DNA of 27,431 bases from Trebonia sp036276115. Its GTDB lineage: Bacteria; Actinomycetota; Actinomycetes; Streptosporangiales; Streptosporangiaceae. The position numbers were made by a program, and so were the translations under genes. Location: contig DATBEM010000092.1 in NCBI GenBank assembly GCA_036276115.1, positions 1 through 27,431 of the forward strand, in the 5' to 3' direction. Below the pieces are notes generated by a model. The model did not search any database and was not told where the DNA came from. It worked only from the letters and a program-made list of their open reading frames with translations. Of this stretch, positions 1-7,250 are shown piece after piece (the first letter of the stretch is position 1; each line of letters opens with the position of its first letter).

Positions 1-51
1 GGGCGGGCCGCTAGTCCCGGGCGGGCAGTGGCTCGGGCCGCCGCGGCGCAT

Positions 52-63
52 CTTGCTGTTATC
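52..63 (-). repeat. Copy 4 of the 12-bp GATAACAGCAAG element
   Basis: On the minus (coding) strand this reads GATAACAGCAAG. It is identical to three copies in the gap between the SDR and FAH genes about 3.5 kb away. It lies two bases beyond the hairpin that ends the GntR gene, so it follows a stem-loop, as two of the copies in the gap also do, though with a shorter spacer. Function is unknown. See the finding on this element. Confidence 0.75.
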
Positions 64-65
64 GT

Positions 66-109
66 GCGAGGCCCTGGCCCGGGAGCTGTTCAGGGGGCCA
101 GGGCCTCGC
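66..109 (-). terminator. Hairpin overlapping the stop codon of the GntR gene; probable operon end
   Basis: The arms at 66-79 and 96-109 are a perfect 14-bp inverted repeat (GCGAGGCCCTGGCC and its complement). The loop (80-95) holds the TGA stop of the GntR gene. There is no T tract, which is common for terminators in very GC-rich actinomycetes. It marks the probable 3' end of the nine-gene minus-strand operon. Translation up to the stop would disrupt the upstream arm, so a translation-sensitive role is also possible (inference). Confidence 0.65.
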
Positions 110-767
110 GGAGCCAGTCCTCGATCCCGGCGATGTGGATCGTGGCCCAGGAGCGGGCGAGGTCGGCGTCGCCCTTGACGATGGCCTTGTGGATGGCGCG
201 GTGCTCGTTCATCGTCCGCTCCAGGGCGCGGGGCTCGGTCATGCCGCGCCAGACCCGCGCCCGGGCGGTGGGCAGGGACATGTTCTCCACCAGGGAGGCG
301 AGCACCGCGTTGCCCGCGCCGAGGGCGATCCGCTTGTGGAACTCCAGGTCGGTGGCGACGAAGTCCTCGACCGGGGACTCGACGGTGACGCTGTCGAGGA
401 TCTTGCCCAGGTCGGCCTTGGCGTCGTCGGGCATCCGCTGGGCGGCGAGGCCGGTGGCGGCCGGCTCCAGGATGCGGCGGACCTCCAGGAACTCCAGGAC
501 GGTGTCGTCGCGGTGGAAGTCCACCACGAAGCTCAGCGCCTCCAGCAGCAGCGACGGCGACAGGCTGGTGGCGTAGGTGCCGTCGCCCTGCCGCACGTCG
601 AGCACGTTGATGAGGCTGAGCGCCTTCACCGCCTCGCGCAGCGAGCTGCGCGACAGGCCCAGCTCGGCGGCGAGGTCCGCCTCCCGCGGCAGCTTCTCCC
701 CCGGCCGGACCCGGCCGGAGAGGATCATCTGCTTGATCTTGTCGATCGCCTCGTCAGTTAGCGCCAC
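90..767 (-). CDS. GntR/FadR-family transcriptional regulator (FCD domain)
   Basis: 225 aa, GTG start. Residues about 1-70 form a GntR winged helix (LPREADLAAELGLSRSSLRE, then the wing RQGDGTYA). Residues about 75-220 are an all-helical FCD effector domain with the usual metal/ligand residues: D and H in TDLEFHKRI, H in EHRAIHKAI, and H in ATIHIAGIEDW. It is the last gene of the fucose operon, 16 bp after the lactonase stop, so it is probably the local regulator responding to a pathway acid such as fuconate or 2-keto-3-deoxyfuconate (inference from FadR-subfamily habit). A candidate operator is the CATC-C-GATG palindrome in the divergent promoters near 10,000. No strong Shine-Dalgarno precedes the GTG, which suggests coupling to the upstream gene. 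Confidence 0.9.
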   Translation of the reverse strand: MALTDEAIDKIKQMILSGRVRPGEKLPREADLAAELGLSRSSLREAVKALSLINVLDVRQGDGTYATSLSPSLLLEALSFVVDFHRDDTVLEFLEVRRILEPAATGLAAQRMPDDAKADLGKILDSVTVESPVEDFVATDLEFHKRIALGAGNAVLASLVENMSLPTARARVWRGMTEPRALERTMNEHRAIHKAIVKGDADLARSWATIHIAGIEDWLREALAP

Positions 768-783
768 GCCCGCCGCCCCGCTC

Positions 784-1653
784 TCATCCCATGTCCCCGG
801 CCGAAGTATTACCCAGCCGGTAGGCCCTGGTCGCCGTCCCGGCGAAAACCGCCGCCCGCTCGGTCGCCGTCAGCCCGGCCGTCAGCTCCCCCGCCAGCGC
901 CATGACCCCGGCGTAGTCGCAGGCCAGCAGGCACACCGGCCAGTCGGAGCCGATCATGACCCGGTCGGGCCCGAAGGCGCCCAGCACGACGTCGGCCACG
1001 GCCGCCAGCGCGGCCGCCCGCGCGCGGTCACTGGTGCCGGGCACGACCTCGGTGACCAGGCCCGACAGCTTGCAGGCGGTGTTCGGGCGGGCCGCGAACG
1101 CGGCGATCGCGGTCGCCCAGGCCGTCAGGTCCCCGCCGACCGGAGGCTTGCCCGCGTGGTCGAGGGTCATCGTCAGGCTGGGGACGGCCGACGCCGCGTG
1201 CGTGGCGGCGGGCAGCTGGTGCGGCCGCACGAGCACGTCGTAGGCGAGGCCGGCGGCGGCGACCGCGCGCAGGCCGCGCAGCACGTCCTCGCGGCGCAGC
1301 CAGTCCGGGTCGGGCTCGCCCTGCACCTGGTGGCGCAGCGCGGCCAGGTACTGCCCGCCGGGCCCGGCCGCCAGGCGCTCCAGCTCGACGCCGAGGCCGG
1401 GGCTGGTCAGGTCGCTCCAGCCGACCACGCCCGCGACCAGCGGGTCGGCGGCGGCCAGGGCCAGCAGCTCGGGCGTCTCGGCCGCGACCGCCACCGTCTG
1501 CACGACGACGGTGGCGCTCACCCCGGCCGCGACGGCGGCCGGGCGCAGGTCATCGAGGGTGAAGGTGCGCCGGATGGGGGCCATGGCCGGCCCGGTGATC
1601 CAGTCCTGGTCCCGGACCGCGAGGTCCCAGACGTGGTGGTGCGCGTCGATCAC
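784..1653 (-). CDS. Amidohydrolase, probable L-fucono-1,5-lactonase
   Basis: 289 aa. The GTG start at 1653 overlaps the aldo/keto reductase stop by 4 bp (GTGA); the frame is open further upstream, but that stretch is antisense-like and lacks homology. TIM-barrel amidohydrolase of the COG3618 type: the N-terminal metal motif IDAHHHVWDL, the mid-protein LDHAGKP and CKLSGLVTE, and the C-terminal IGSDWPVCLLA with the conserved Asp. This family includes L-fuconolactonase and L-rhamnono-lactonase. Beside a fuconate dehydratase and a sugar dehydrogenase, the expected reaction is opening of L-fuconolactone to L-fuconate in the cytoplasm. Substrate is inferred from context; the fold call is firm. Confidence 0.87.
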   Translation of the reverse strand: MIDAHHHVWDLAVRDQDWITGPAMAPIRRTFTLDDLRPAAVAAGVSATVVVQTVAVAAETPELLALAAADPLVAGVVGWSDLTSPGLGVELERLAAGPGGQYLAALRHQVQGEPDPDWLRREDVLRGLRAVAAAGLAYDVLVRPHQLPAATHAASAVPSLTMTLDHAGKPPVGGDLTAWATAIAAFAARPNTACKLSGLVTEVVPGTSDRARAAALAAVADVVLGAFGPDRVMIGSDWPVCLLACDYAGVMALAGELTAGLTATERAAVFAGTATRAYRLGNTSAGDMG

Positions 1654-2741
1654 GGCTGGCGGGCCCCGTCGGCGCGGGACTGGCCAGCTCGGTCGCGGTG
1701 AGCGCGGTCCTGGCCGGCACCGTCCTGGCCGGCACCGTCCTGGCCGGCGCGGGCCTCGTCGCTGGCCGCGAGGGCGTCCCACAGGCCGTCGGGCACGCTG
1801 AGCGCGCGCATCGCGAGGGCGTCGCTGACCTCGGCCGGGCTGCGCAGCCCGAGCAGCACCGTCGCCACCGCCGGGCAGGTGAGCGGGAAGCGGGCCGCCG
1901 CCGCCCGCAGCGGGACGCGGAACCGGACGCACCGCTCCTCCAGCGCTCGCGCCCGGCGCACCAGCGCCTCCGGCGCGGCCGCGTAGTCGTAGGTGGCGCT
2001 GGCGCCGGGGTCGGCGAGGATGCCGGAGTTGAACACTCCCCCGGCGATCACCGAGACGCCGCGCTCGGCGGCGGCGGGCAGCAGGCCGGCGGCGGCCGAC
2101 CGGTCCAGCAGCGTGTACCGGCCCGCCAGCAGGACCGCGTCGACGTCGGTGTCGCGGACGAAGCGGGCGAGCATCGCCGACTGGTTCATGCCCGCCCCGA
2201 TGGCGCGCACGACGCCCTCGGCCCGCAGCTTCTCCAGGGCCGGGTAGGCCTCGCGGAACGCCTGCTCCTCGTGGTCATCGGGGTCGTGGATGAGCGCGAG
2301 GTCGACCCGGTCCAGGCCCAGCCGCTCCAGGCTGTCGGCCAGGCTGCGGCGGACGCCGTCGGCGCTGAAGTCGAACCGCCGGGTGAGGCCGCCGGCCACG
2401 TCGAAGCCCTGCTCGTCGCGCCCGCCCGGCGCGCCCGGCTCCAGGATCCGGCCGACCTTGGTGGACAGCGCGTACTCATCGCGCGGGCGGCCCCGCAGGG
2501 CCGCGCCGACCCGCCGCTCGGACAGGCCCAGGCCGTAGTGCGGGGCGGTGTCGAAGTAGCGGATGCCGCCGTCCCAGGCGGCGTCCACCGCCGCCCGGGC
2601 GTCGTCGTCGCTGACCTCGGTGTAGAGGTTGCCGAGGGCGGCGGCGCCGAACGACAGCTCGGTCACCTCGACCGGGGACCGGCCCAGGCGCCGCCGCGGC
2701 AGCGTCCCGAGGGCCGCCCCGGCCGCGGGGGCGGCGGTCAC
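1650..2741 (-). CDS. Aldo/keto reductase, probable L-fucose (D-threo-aldose) 1-dehydrogenase
   Basis: 363 aa. The GTG start at 2741 overlaps the SDR stop by 4 bp (GTGA); the conserved fold begins at RRLGRSPVEVTELSFG. The AKR catalytic tetrad is visible: Asp and Tyr in YFDTAPHYGLG, Lys in STKVG, and His in LALIHDPDD. Residues up to about 325 fit D-threo-aldose 1-dehydrogenases, which oxidise L-fucose, L-galactose or D-arabinose to the lactone with NAD(P). It would be step one of the pathway, feeding the overlapping lactonase gene. The last ~35 residues are a low-complexity hydrophilic tail (repeated AGQDG units) encoded by a 15-bp tandem repeat, not part of the usual fold. A pyridoxal- or rhamnose-type substrate cannot be excluded. 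Confidence 0.87.
   Translation of the reverse strand: MTAAPAAGAALGTLPRRRLGRSPVEVTELSFGAAALGNLYTEVSDDDARAAVDAAWDGGIRYFDTAPHYGLGLSERRVGAALRGRPRDEYALSTKVGRILEPGAPGGRDEQGFDVAGGLTRRFDFSADGVRRSLADSLERLGLDRVDLALIHDPDDHEEQAFREAYPALEKLRAEGVVRAIGAGMNQSAMLARFVRDTDVDAVLLAGRYTLLDRSAAAGLLPAAAERGVSVIAGGVFNSGILADPGASATYDYAAAPEALVRRARALEERCVRFRVPLRAAAARFPLTCPAVATVLLGLRSPAEVSDALAMRALSVPDGLWDALAASDEARAGQDGAGQDGAGQDRAHRDRAGQSRADGARQP
1707..1751. repeat. 15-bp tandem repeat, three copies, inside the aldo/keto reductase 3' end
   Basis: Units at 1707-1721, 1722-1736 and 1737-1751 read GTCCTGGCCGGCACC, the last with two changes at its end. Because 15 is a multiple of three, copy changes keep the frame and add or remove five residues of the AGQDG tail. 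Likely slippage-generated. Confidence 0.85.
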
Positions 2742-3481
2742 GAGCGGGGCCGCAGGCGCAGGCCCTGCATCCCGCCGTCGATGGCGAGGGCGGTGCCGGT
2801 GACGGACGCGGCGAGCGGGCTGGCGAGGTAGGCGATCCCGGCCGCGACCTCGTCGGCGCTGACGAGGCGGCCCATCGGCTGGCGGGCGTTGAGGGCGGCC
2901 CGCTCGGCCTCGGGGTCGGCGGCCGCCTCCAGCAGGCGGCCAACCCAGGGGGTGTCGGCGGTGCCGGGGTTGACGCAGTTGACGCGAATGCCCTCGTAGA
3001 CGTGGTCGGCCGCCATCGCGAGGGTCAGTGACAGCACCGCGCCCTTGGTCGCCGAGTACAGCGCCCGCTGCGGCAGGCCCGCCGTGGCGGCGATCGAGCA
3101 GGTGTTGACGACGGCCGCGTGCTGCGAGGCGCGCAGGTAGGGCAGCGCGGCCCGGGTGACGCGGACGATGCCGACCACGTTCACGTCGTACACCCGGTGC
3201 CACTCGTCGTCGGGGTTGTCGGCGACGGTGCCGATCGCGCCGATGCCCGCGTTGTTGACCAGGATGTCGAGGCCGCCCAGCTCCCCGGCGGCCCCCTCGA
3301 CCGCGGCGCGCACCGACGCGTCGTCGGTGACGTCGGCCGCGAAGCCGGGGAACTCCTCGCCCGGCTTGAGGTCGAGCACCGCCACCCGGGCGCCCCGGCC
3401 GGCCAGCAGCCGCGCCGCCGCCAGCCCGATGCCCGAGCCGCCGCCGGTCACGACCGCCGCCAGGCCGTCCAGTTCCGCCAT
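2738..3481 (-). CDS. SDR oxidoreductase, probable 2-keto-3-deoxy-L-fuconate 4-dehydrogenase
   Basis: 247 aa from the ATG at 3481, which has AAAGG eight bases upstream. An in-frame ATG six codons earlier would put that Shine-Dalgarno inside the gene. Classical short-chain dehydrogenase: TGGGSGIG nucleotide motif (12-19), Asp37 suggesting NAD preference, NNAG (76-79), and catalytic Ser129, Tyr142 and Lys146 in LYSATKG. Near-usual length. In the oxidative fucose route known from Xanthomonas an SDR oxidises 2-keto-3-deoxy-L-fuconate to the 2,4-diketo acid, which the FAH-family neighbour then cleaves. It could instead oxidise fucose itself, since SDRs also do this; the adjacent AKR makes the later step more likely here. 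Overlaps the AKR start by 4 bp. Confidence 0.87.
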   Translation of the reverse strand: MAELDGLAAVVTGGGSGIGLAAARLLAGRGARVAVLDLKPGEEFPGFAADVTDDASVRAAVEGAAGELGGLDILVNNAGIGAIGTVADNPDDEWHRVYDVNVVGIVRVTRAALPYLRASQHAAVVNTCSIAATAGLPQRALYSATKGAVLSLTLAMAADHVYEGIRVNCVNPGTADTPWVGRLLEAAADPEAERAALNARQPMGRLVSADEVAAGIAYLASPLAASVTGTALAIDGGMQGLRLRPRS

Positions 3482-3533
3482 GTCGCACGCCTTTCTCATC
3501 CGCTTGCTGTTATCAGTTGCAAGTTCCAGGACT

Positions 3534-3571
3534 GCCGTCAGTTAGCTTCACATACGGTGCTAATCGACGGC
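3534..3571 (-). other. Hairpin 1 of the intergenic array
   Basis: The arms GCCGTCAGTTAGC (3534-3546) and GCTAATCGACGGC (3559-3571) are complementary except for two adjacent positions. The 12-nt loop begins TTCACAT. Arms and loop resemble hairpin 2 about 95 bp away, so the two are duplicates that have kept their pairing. On the minus strand GATAACAGCAAG follows after 19 nt. Confidence 0.8.
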
Positions 3572-3627
3572 AATCAGCCCGCCGCGCCGGGGCGCCTCTT
3601 GCTGTTATCCAGGACAGGCACGGGATT

Positions 3628-3665
3628 GCCGTCGATTGGCTTCATATGGGGTTCCAATCGACGGC
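3628..3665 (-). other. Hairpin 2 of the intergenic array
   Basis: The arms GCCGTCGATTGG (3628-3639) and CCAATCGACGGC (3654-3665) pair perfectly over 12 bp around a 14-nt loop beginning CTTCATAT. On the minus strand GATAACAGCAAG follows after 18 nt. Compared with hairpin 1, some stem positions have changed on both sides (TTGG/CCAA against TAGC/GCTA), which is compensatory and argues that the structure matters. Confidence 0.85.
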
Positions 3666-3730
3666 GGTCCGGCCTCCCGGCGCCACCGCAGGTCGCCTCT
3701 TGCTGTTATCCGAAGGCTGGCCGTCGGGCC

Positions 3731-4609
3731 TCAGGGGGCGGCCACGAAGCGCTGCCCGGCCTGGCCGAGGCCGTCGACCTCCAGGGTGACGGTGTCGCCG
3801 GCCCGCAGGTAGGGGTGGCCGGGCAGGCCGAGGGCGACGCCGGCCGGGGTGCCGGTGTTGACGATGTCGCCCGGGCGCAGCACCATGTACTGGCTGAGGT
3901 ACCAGATCACGTGGGCGACGCTGAAGATCATGTTGGCGGTCGAGCCGTCCTGGCGCGGCTGGCCGTTGACCGACAGCCGCAGGCCCAGCGCCTGCGGGTC
4001 GGGCACCTCGTCGGCGGTGACCAGCCACGGGCCGAGCGGGTTGAACGTCTCGCACGACTTGCCCAGGTCCCACTGGGGGGAGCGCTCGAGCTGGAACTCC
4101 CGCTCGGACACGTCGTGGCTGACGGCGTAGCCGGCCACGCAGGCGAGCGCGTCGTCGGGCGAGGCCAGGTAGCGGGCGGTGGTGCCGATGACGACGCCGA
4201 GCTCGACCTCCCAGTCGGTCCGCTGCGAGCCGCGCGGGATGTGCACCTCATCGAACGGGCCGACCACGGTCGAGGGGTCCTTCATGAACACGACCGGGCG
4301 CTCGGGGATCGCGGCGCCGGTCTCGGCCGCGTGGTCGGAGTAGTTCAGGCCGATGCACACGACCTTGCCCGGCCGGGCGACGGGGGCGCCGGCCCGGCCG
4401 TCGAGGGCGGGCAGGGCGGCCAGCGCGGCCGGGCCGGCCACCGCCGCCGCGAGCGCCGCCAGGCCGTCGCCGGCGAAGAAGGCCGGGCCGAAGTCAGGCT
4501 CGCCCGCCGGGCCGCCCGCCACGATCGCCGACACGTCGCGGGCGGTCCCGCCCGCGTCCAGGACGGCGGGCCGCTCCGCGCCCGCCGCGCCGATCCGCAC
4601 CAGCTTCAC
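3731..4609 (-). CDS. Fumarylacetoacetate hydrolase family protein, probable 2,4-diketo-3-deoxy-L-fuconate hydrolase
   Basis: 292 aa. The GTG start shares one base with the permease TAG (TAGTG), with GAGGAG just upstream inside the permease gene. Residues about 78-290 are the FAH fold: KVVCIGLNYSDHAAE opening strand, metal ligands Glu134 and Glu136 (DWEVELG) and Asp166 (YAVSHDVSERE), then KSCETFNPLGPW and the C-terminal GDIVNTGTPAGVALG. The N-terminal ~75 residues are the usual small variable domain. These family members cleave the C-C bond of 2,4-diketo-3-deoxy sugar acids; here the expected products are pyruvate and L-lactate, the last step of the pathway. A diketo-rhamnonate substrate is the main alternative; the fuconate dehydratase upstream favours fucose. 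Confidence 0.88.
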   Translation of the reverse strand: MKLVRIGAAGAERPAVLDAGGTARDVSAIVAGGPAGEPDFGPAFFAGDGLAALAAAVAGPAALAALPALDGRAGAPVARPGKVVCIGLNYSDHAAETGAAIPERPVVFMKDPSTVVGPFDEVHIPRGSQRTDWEVELGVVIGTTARYLASPDDALACVAGYAVSHDVSEREFQLERSPQWDLGKSCETFNPLGPWLVTADEVPDPQALGLRLSVNGQPRQDGSTANMIFSVAHVIWYLSQYMVLRPGDIVNTGTPAGVALGLPGHPYLRAGDTVTLEVDGLGQAGQRFVAAP

Positions 4610-5640
4610 TAGCTCTCCTCTGCCGTGGACTCGCCGCCGACAACGCGGGCGAGGAACAGCGCGAACAAGATGACCGCGCCGTCGATTGCCTCGATCCAGT
4701 AGTTCGACACGTTCGCCAGGTCAAGGATGTCCTGGACGATGCCGAGCAGGATTACACCAGACGCGGCCCCGACCATGTTGCCGCGCCCTCCCCTCAGGGA
4801 GACCCCGCCGATGACGGCGGCGGCGAAGACCGAGAAGATGATGCCTTCCTGGTAGCCCTGCTGGCCGGTCACGGCCGAGACGCGGCCCGACTCCATGAGG
4901 CCGCCGACGGCGGCGAGCACGCTGCCGGCGACGTAGACGCCGATCTTGACCCGGTCGACCTTGATGCCGGCCGCCCGGGCGGCGGCGACGTTTCCGCCGA
5001 GTGCGTAGATGGCGCGGCCGGTGCGGTGGTAGCGCAGGTACAGGCCGGTCGCGACGAAGATGACGACGGCGACGATGAGCGAGACCGGCACCTGGCCGAC
5101 CGACGCCGAGCCGAGGTAGCCGAACGGCCGCGGCAGGTTGAACAGGGTCTGCGCCTTGACGATGCCGTTTTGCAGGCCGGCCAGCACGATCGTCATGCCG
5201 AGGGTGACGATGAAGCCGTTCAGCCGCCCCTTCACGATCAGCAGGCCGTTGACGAGGCCGATGGCCGCCCCGACGAGCAGCACGACGAGGATGCCCAGGT
5301 AGGGGTTCCAGTCGGTGCCGATCCCGTAGGCGGAGATGGGCACGATCAGCCAGGCGGCGACCATCGGGGCCAGGCCGTAGGTCGACTCCAGCGACAGGTC
5401 CATGCCGCCGATCATCAAGATCAGGCTCTCGCCGACCACGACGACGCCGAGGGCGGCGCTCTGCTGGCCGATGCCCGCGAAGTTGGACGCGGTGAAGAAC
5501 GCGGGGCTGACCACGCTGCCGACGATGATCAGCAGGACCAGCACCGGCAGCAGCGCGACCTCGCGCAGCACGGTGACGTTCAGGCCGCGCACCCAGGTGC
5601 CGGCGGTGCCGCCCCGGACGGCGGCGGGATTGGAGATCAT
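4609..5640 (-). CDS. Sugar ABC transporter permease (RbsC family)
   Basis: 343 aa, usual length for the family. ATGA overlap with the ATPase stop. The hydrophobic profile suggests 8-10 membrane segments, starting at LLPVLVLLIIVGSVV. Hallmarks of the RbsC/BPD_transp_2 family: VVVGESLILMIGGMDLSLES, VNGLLIVKGRLNGFIVTLGM, GRAIYALGGNVAAARAAGI (the cytoplasmic coupling loop) and VFAAAVIGGVSLRGGRGN. Probably acts as a homodimer with the ATPase and lipoprotein encoded upstream, importing the free sugar released outside. Substrate is inferred from operon context as L-fucose or a related 6-deoxyhexose or aldose. Confidence 0.93.
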   Translation of the reverse strand: MISNPAAVRGGTAGTWVRGLNVTVLREVALLPVLVLLIIVGSVVSPAFFTASNFAGIGQQSAALGVVVVGESLILMIGGMDLSLESTYGLAPMVAAWLIVPISAYGIGTDWNPYLGILVVLLVGAAIGLVNGLLIVKGRLNGFIVTLGMTIVLAGLQNGIVKAQTLFNLPRPFGYLGSASVGQVPVSLIVAVVIFVATGLYLRYHRTGRAIYALGGNVAAARAAGIKVDRVKIGVYVAGSVLAAVGGLMESGRVSAVTGQQGYQEGIIFSVFAAAVIGGVSLRGGRGNMVGAASGVILLGIVQDILDLANVSNYWIEAIDGAVILFALFLARVVGGESTAEES

Positions 5641-7232
5641 TCGGCTGCCTCCTGGGCGGTGCTCTCGGTAGCGACGGTGCTACCGGTCGGGGTGATGCCC
5701 TCGGTCGCGAGGATGAGCTCGTCGCGGTCGAAGGGCGGCTCGGTGAACTCGGCGAAGACCTCGCCCTGGACCAGGACGATGATCCGGTCGCAGACCACGA
5801 GGTCGGACAGCTCGTCGCTGCACAGCAAGACGCCCGCCCCGCCGCCCGTGGCGGCGCTGGCGAGGGCGTCGAGCAGCAGTTCCTTGGACGCCACGTCGAC
5901 CCCCCGGGTCGGGGTGATCGCGACGATGAGGGACGGGTCGTGGGCGAGGGTCCGGGCGACGGTGACCTTCTGCTGGTTACCGCCCGACAGCTCGCCCACG
6001 GGCTGGCCCGGCCCGGATGAGACCAGCGACAGGCGGCTGGTCAGGGGCGCGGCGGCGGCCGCCCGGCGGGCCGGGTTGAGCAGCCCGAGCGGGCCCGACA
6101 GCCGCCGGGTGATGGTCATGGTGGCGTTCTCGGCCACCCCGAGGTGGGCGACGAACCCCTCGGCCCGGCGGTCCTCGGGGATGTAGCCGATGCCGGCCCG
6201 CTGGGCGAGGTCGCGCCGCCCGGCCGGGACCGGCCGCCCGTGCAGGGTGACCTGGCCGCCGGACTTGCCCTGCGCCCCGGCGATGACCCGGCCGATGGTG
6301 GCGACCCCGGCCGACAGCAGCCCGGTGACGCCGACCACCTCCCCCGCGCCGACGGTCAGGGACACGCCCGACAGCCGGCCGCGGGCCGAGTCGGCGGTGA
6401 GCCGGTCGACGCTGAGGATGACGTCGCCGGTGACCGCCCCGGACGGAGCGGCCGCCGTGGCCGCGGGCGCCCGGCCCCCGGCTGACGCGGTTGGCCGGAC
6501 ATCGCCCACCATGGCGGCCACCATGTCGTCGGGGCTAAGGCTGGACGTGGGGGCGGACAGCACGAGCTGGCCGTCGCGCAAGATGGCCACGTCCGAGCAG
6601 ATCTCGAAGACCTCTTCGAGGTGGTGGGAGATGTAGAGGACGGCCACGCCGCCCTCGGTGAGCTGGCGGACCCGCTCGAACAGCCGGCGGCCGGCCTCGC
6701 GCTCGAGGGCGGCGGTGGGCTCGTCGAGCAGGACGCAGCGGGCGCCGCGGGCCAGCGAGCGGGCGATCTCGACGATCTGGAGCTGCTCGACCGACAGGTT
6801 CCGGCACAGGGTGTCGGCCGGGATGTCGAAGCCCCACTCGCGCATGACGTCGCGGGTCCGGCTGCGCACCTCCCGCCAGTTGACCAGCCGGGGGGTGGCG
6901 CCGAGGAACACGTTCTCGGCGACCGACAGGTCCGGCACGATCATGGAGTGCTGGAAGACGGTGGCGATCCACTCGTGCCAGCGGGCGATGTCGCCCGTCC
7001 GGGGCGCGGGCTGGCCGCCGAACCGGACCGTGCCGGCGTCCGGCTCGGCCAGGCCGGACAAGATGGACACGAGGGTGGACTTGCCGGCCCCGTTGCGGCC
7101 GACCAGCCCCAGGCACTGGCCGGCCTCGATGGACAGGCTGACGCCGCGCAGGGCGCGGGTGGTGCCGAAGCTCTTGTCGACGCCGGTCACTTCAACGAGC
7201 GCCGGCCCCTGGGAGCTGCCGCTGGAGGTCAT
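5637..7232 (-). CDS. Sugar ABC transporter ATP-binding protein (RbsA/MglA type, two NBDs)
   Basis: 531 aa with two nucleotide-binding domains. NBD1: Walker A GRNGAGKST (45-53), Q-loop TVFQHSM, signature NLSVEQLQIVEIA, Walker B CVLLDEPTAAL (166-175), H-loop ISHHLEE. NBD2 (about 270-515): the Walker A position reads GLLSAGVAT (304-312) with no GK(S/T), as usual for this family, and the signature is LSGGNQQK. The Walker B, normally DEPTRG, reads ITPTRG (439-444), so both acidic residues are gone, which is unusual. Shine-Dalgarno GAAGGG precedes the ATG. It energises the permease encoded by the overlapping next gene. The NBDs are joined by an Ala/Pro-rich linker (about 248-268). Confidence 0.93.
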   Translation of the reverse strand: MTSSGSSQGPALVEVTGVDKSFGTTRALRGVSLSIEAGQCLGLVGRNGAGKSTLVSILSGLAEPDAGTVRFGGQPAPRTGDIARWHEWIATVFQHSMIVPDLSVAENVFLGATPRLVNWREVRSRTRDVMREWGFDIPADTLCRNLSVEQLQIVEIARSLARGARCVLLDEPTAALEREAGRRLFERVRQLTEGGVAVLYISHHLEEVFEICSDVAILRDGQLVLSAPTSSLSPDDMVAAMVGDVRPTASAGGRAPAATAAAPSGAVTGDVILSVDRLTADSARGRLSGVSLTVGAGEVVGVTGLLSAGVATIGRVIAGAQGKSGGQVTLHGRPVPAGRRDLAQRAGIGYIPEDRRAEGFVAHLGVAENATMTITRRLSGPLGLLNPARRAAAAAPLTSRLSLVSSGPGQPVGELSGGNQQKVTVARTLAHDPSLIVAITPTRGVDVASKELLLDALASAATGGGAGVLLCSDELSDLVVCDRIIVLVQGEVFAEFTEPPFDRDELILATEGITPTGSTVATESTAQEAAE

Positions 7233-7250
7233 GGGGGCTTCCCTTCAGGC

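Larger units (their letters stand above)
3482..3730 (-). repeat. Intergenic array of about 2.5 tandem ~100-bp units (hairpin plus GATAACAGCAAG)
   Basis: This 249-bp gap separates two otherwise overlapping blocks of the operon. It holds three identical 12-bp elements (GATAACAGCAAG on the minus strand) at 3699-3710, 3598-3609 and 3503-3514, spaced 101 and 95 bp. Before two of them, 18-19 nt away in the direction of transcription, stands a hairpin of related sequence. The third copy is 20 nt after the FAH stop codon. The region is clearly less GC-rich than its neighbours. It may be an attenuator, an mRNA processing site or a protein-binding array; no protein is encoded. Confidence 0.8.

Noticed and set aside
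1707..1751. Short tandem units considered as a CRISPR-like array
   Set aside because: Units are 15 bp with no spacers and lie in frame inside a gene; this is a microsatellite-like expansion. The same applies to the repeats at 7331-7378 and 16693-16716.
784..1932. Longer lactonase frame starting at 1932
   Set aside because: The first 93 codons are an antisense-like Arg/Pro/Gly stretch overlapping the AKR gene. The conserved protein begins with IDAHHHVW right after the GTG at 1653.
3119..4612. A 497-codon plus-strand frame across the SDR, repeat gap and FAH gene
   Set aside because: Antisense to two well-supported enzymes. Its part in the gap has lower GC and no coding bias.
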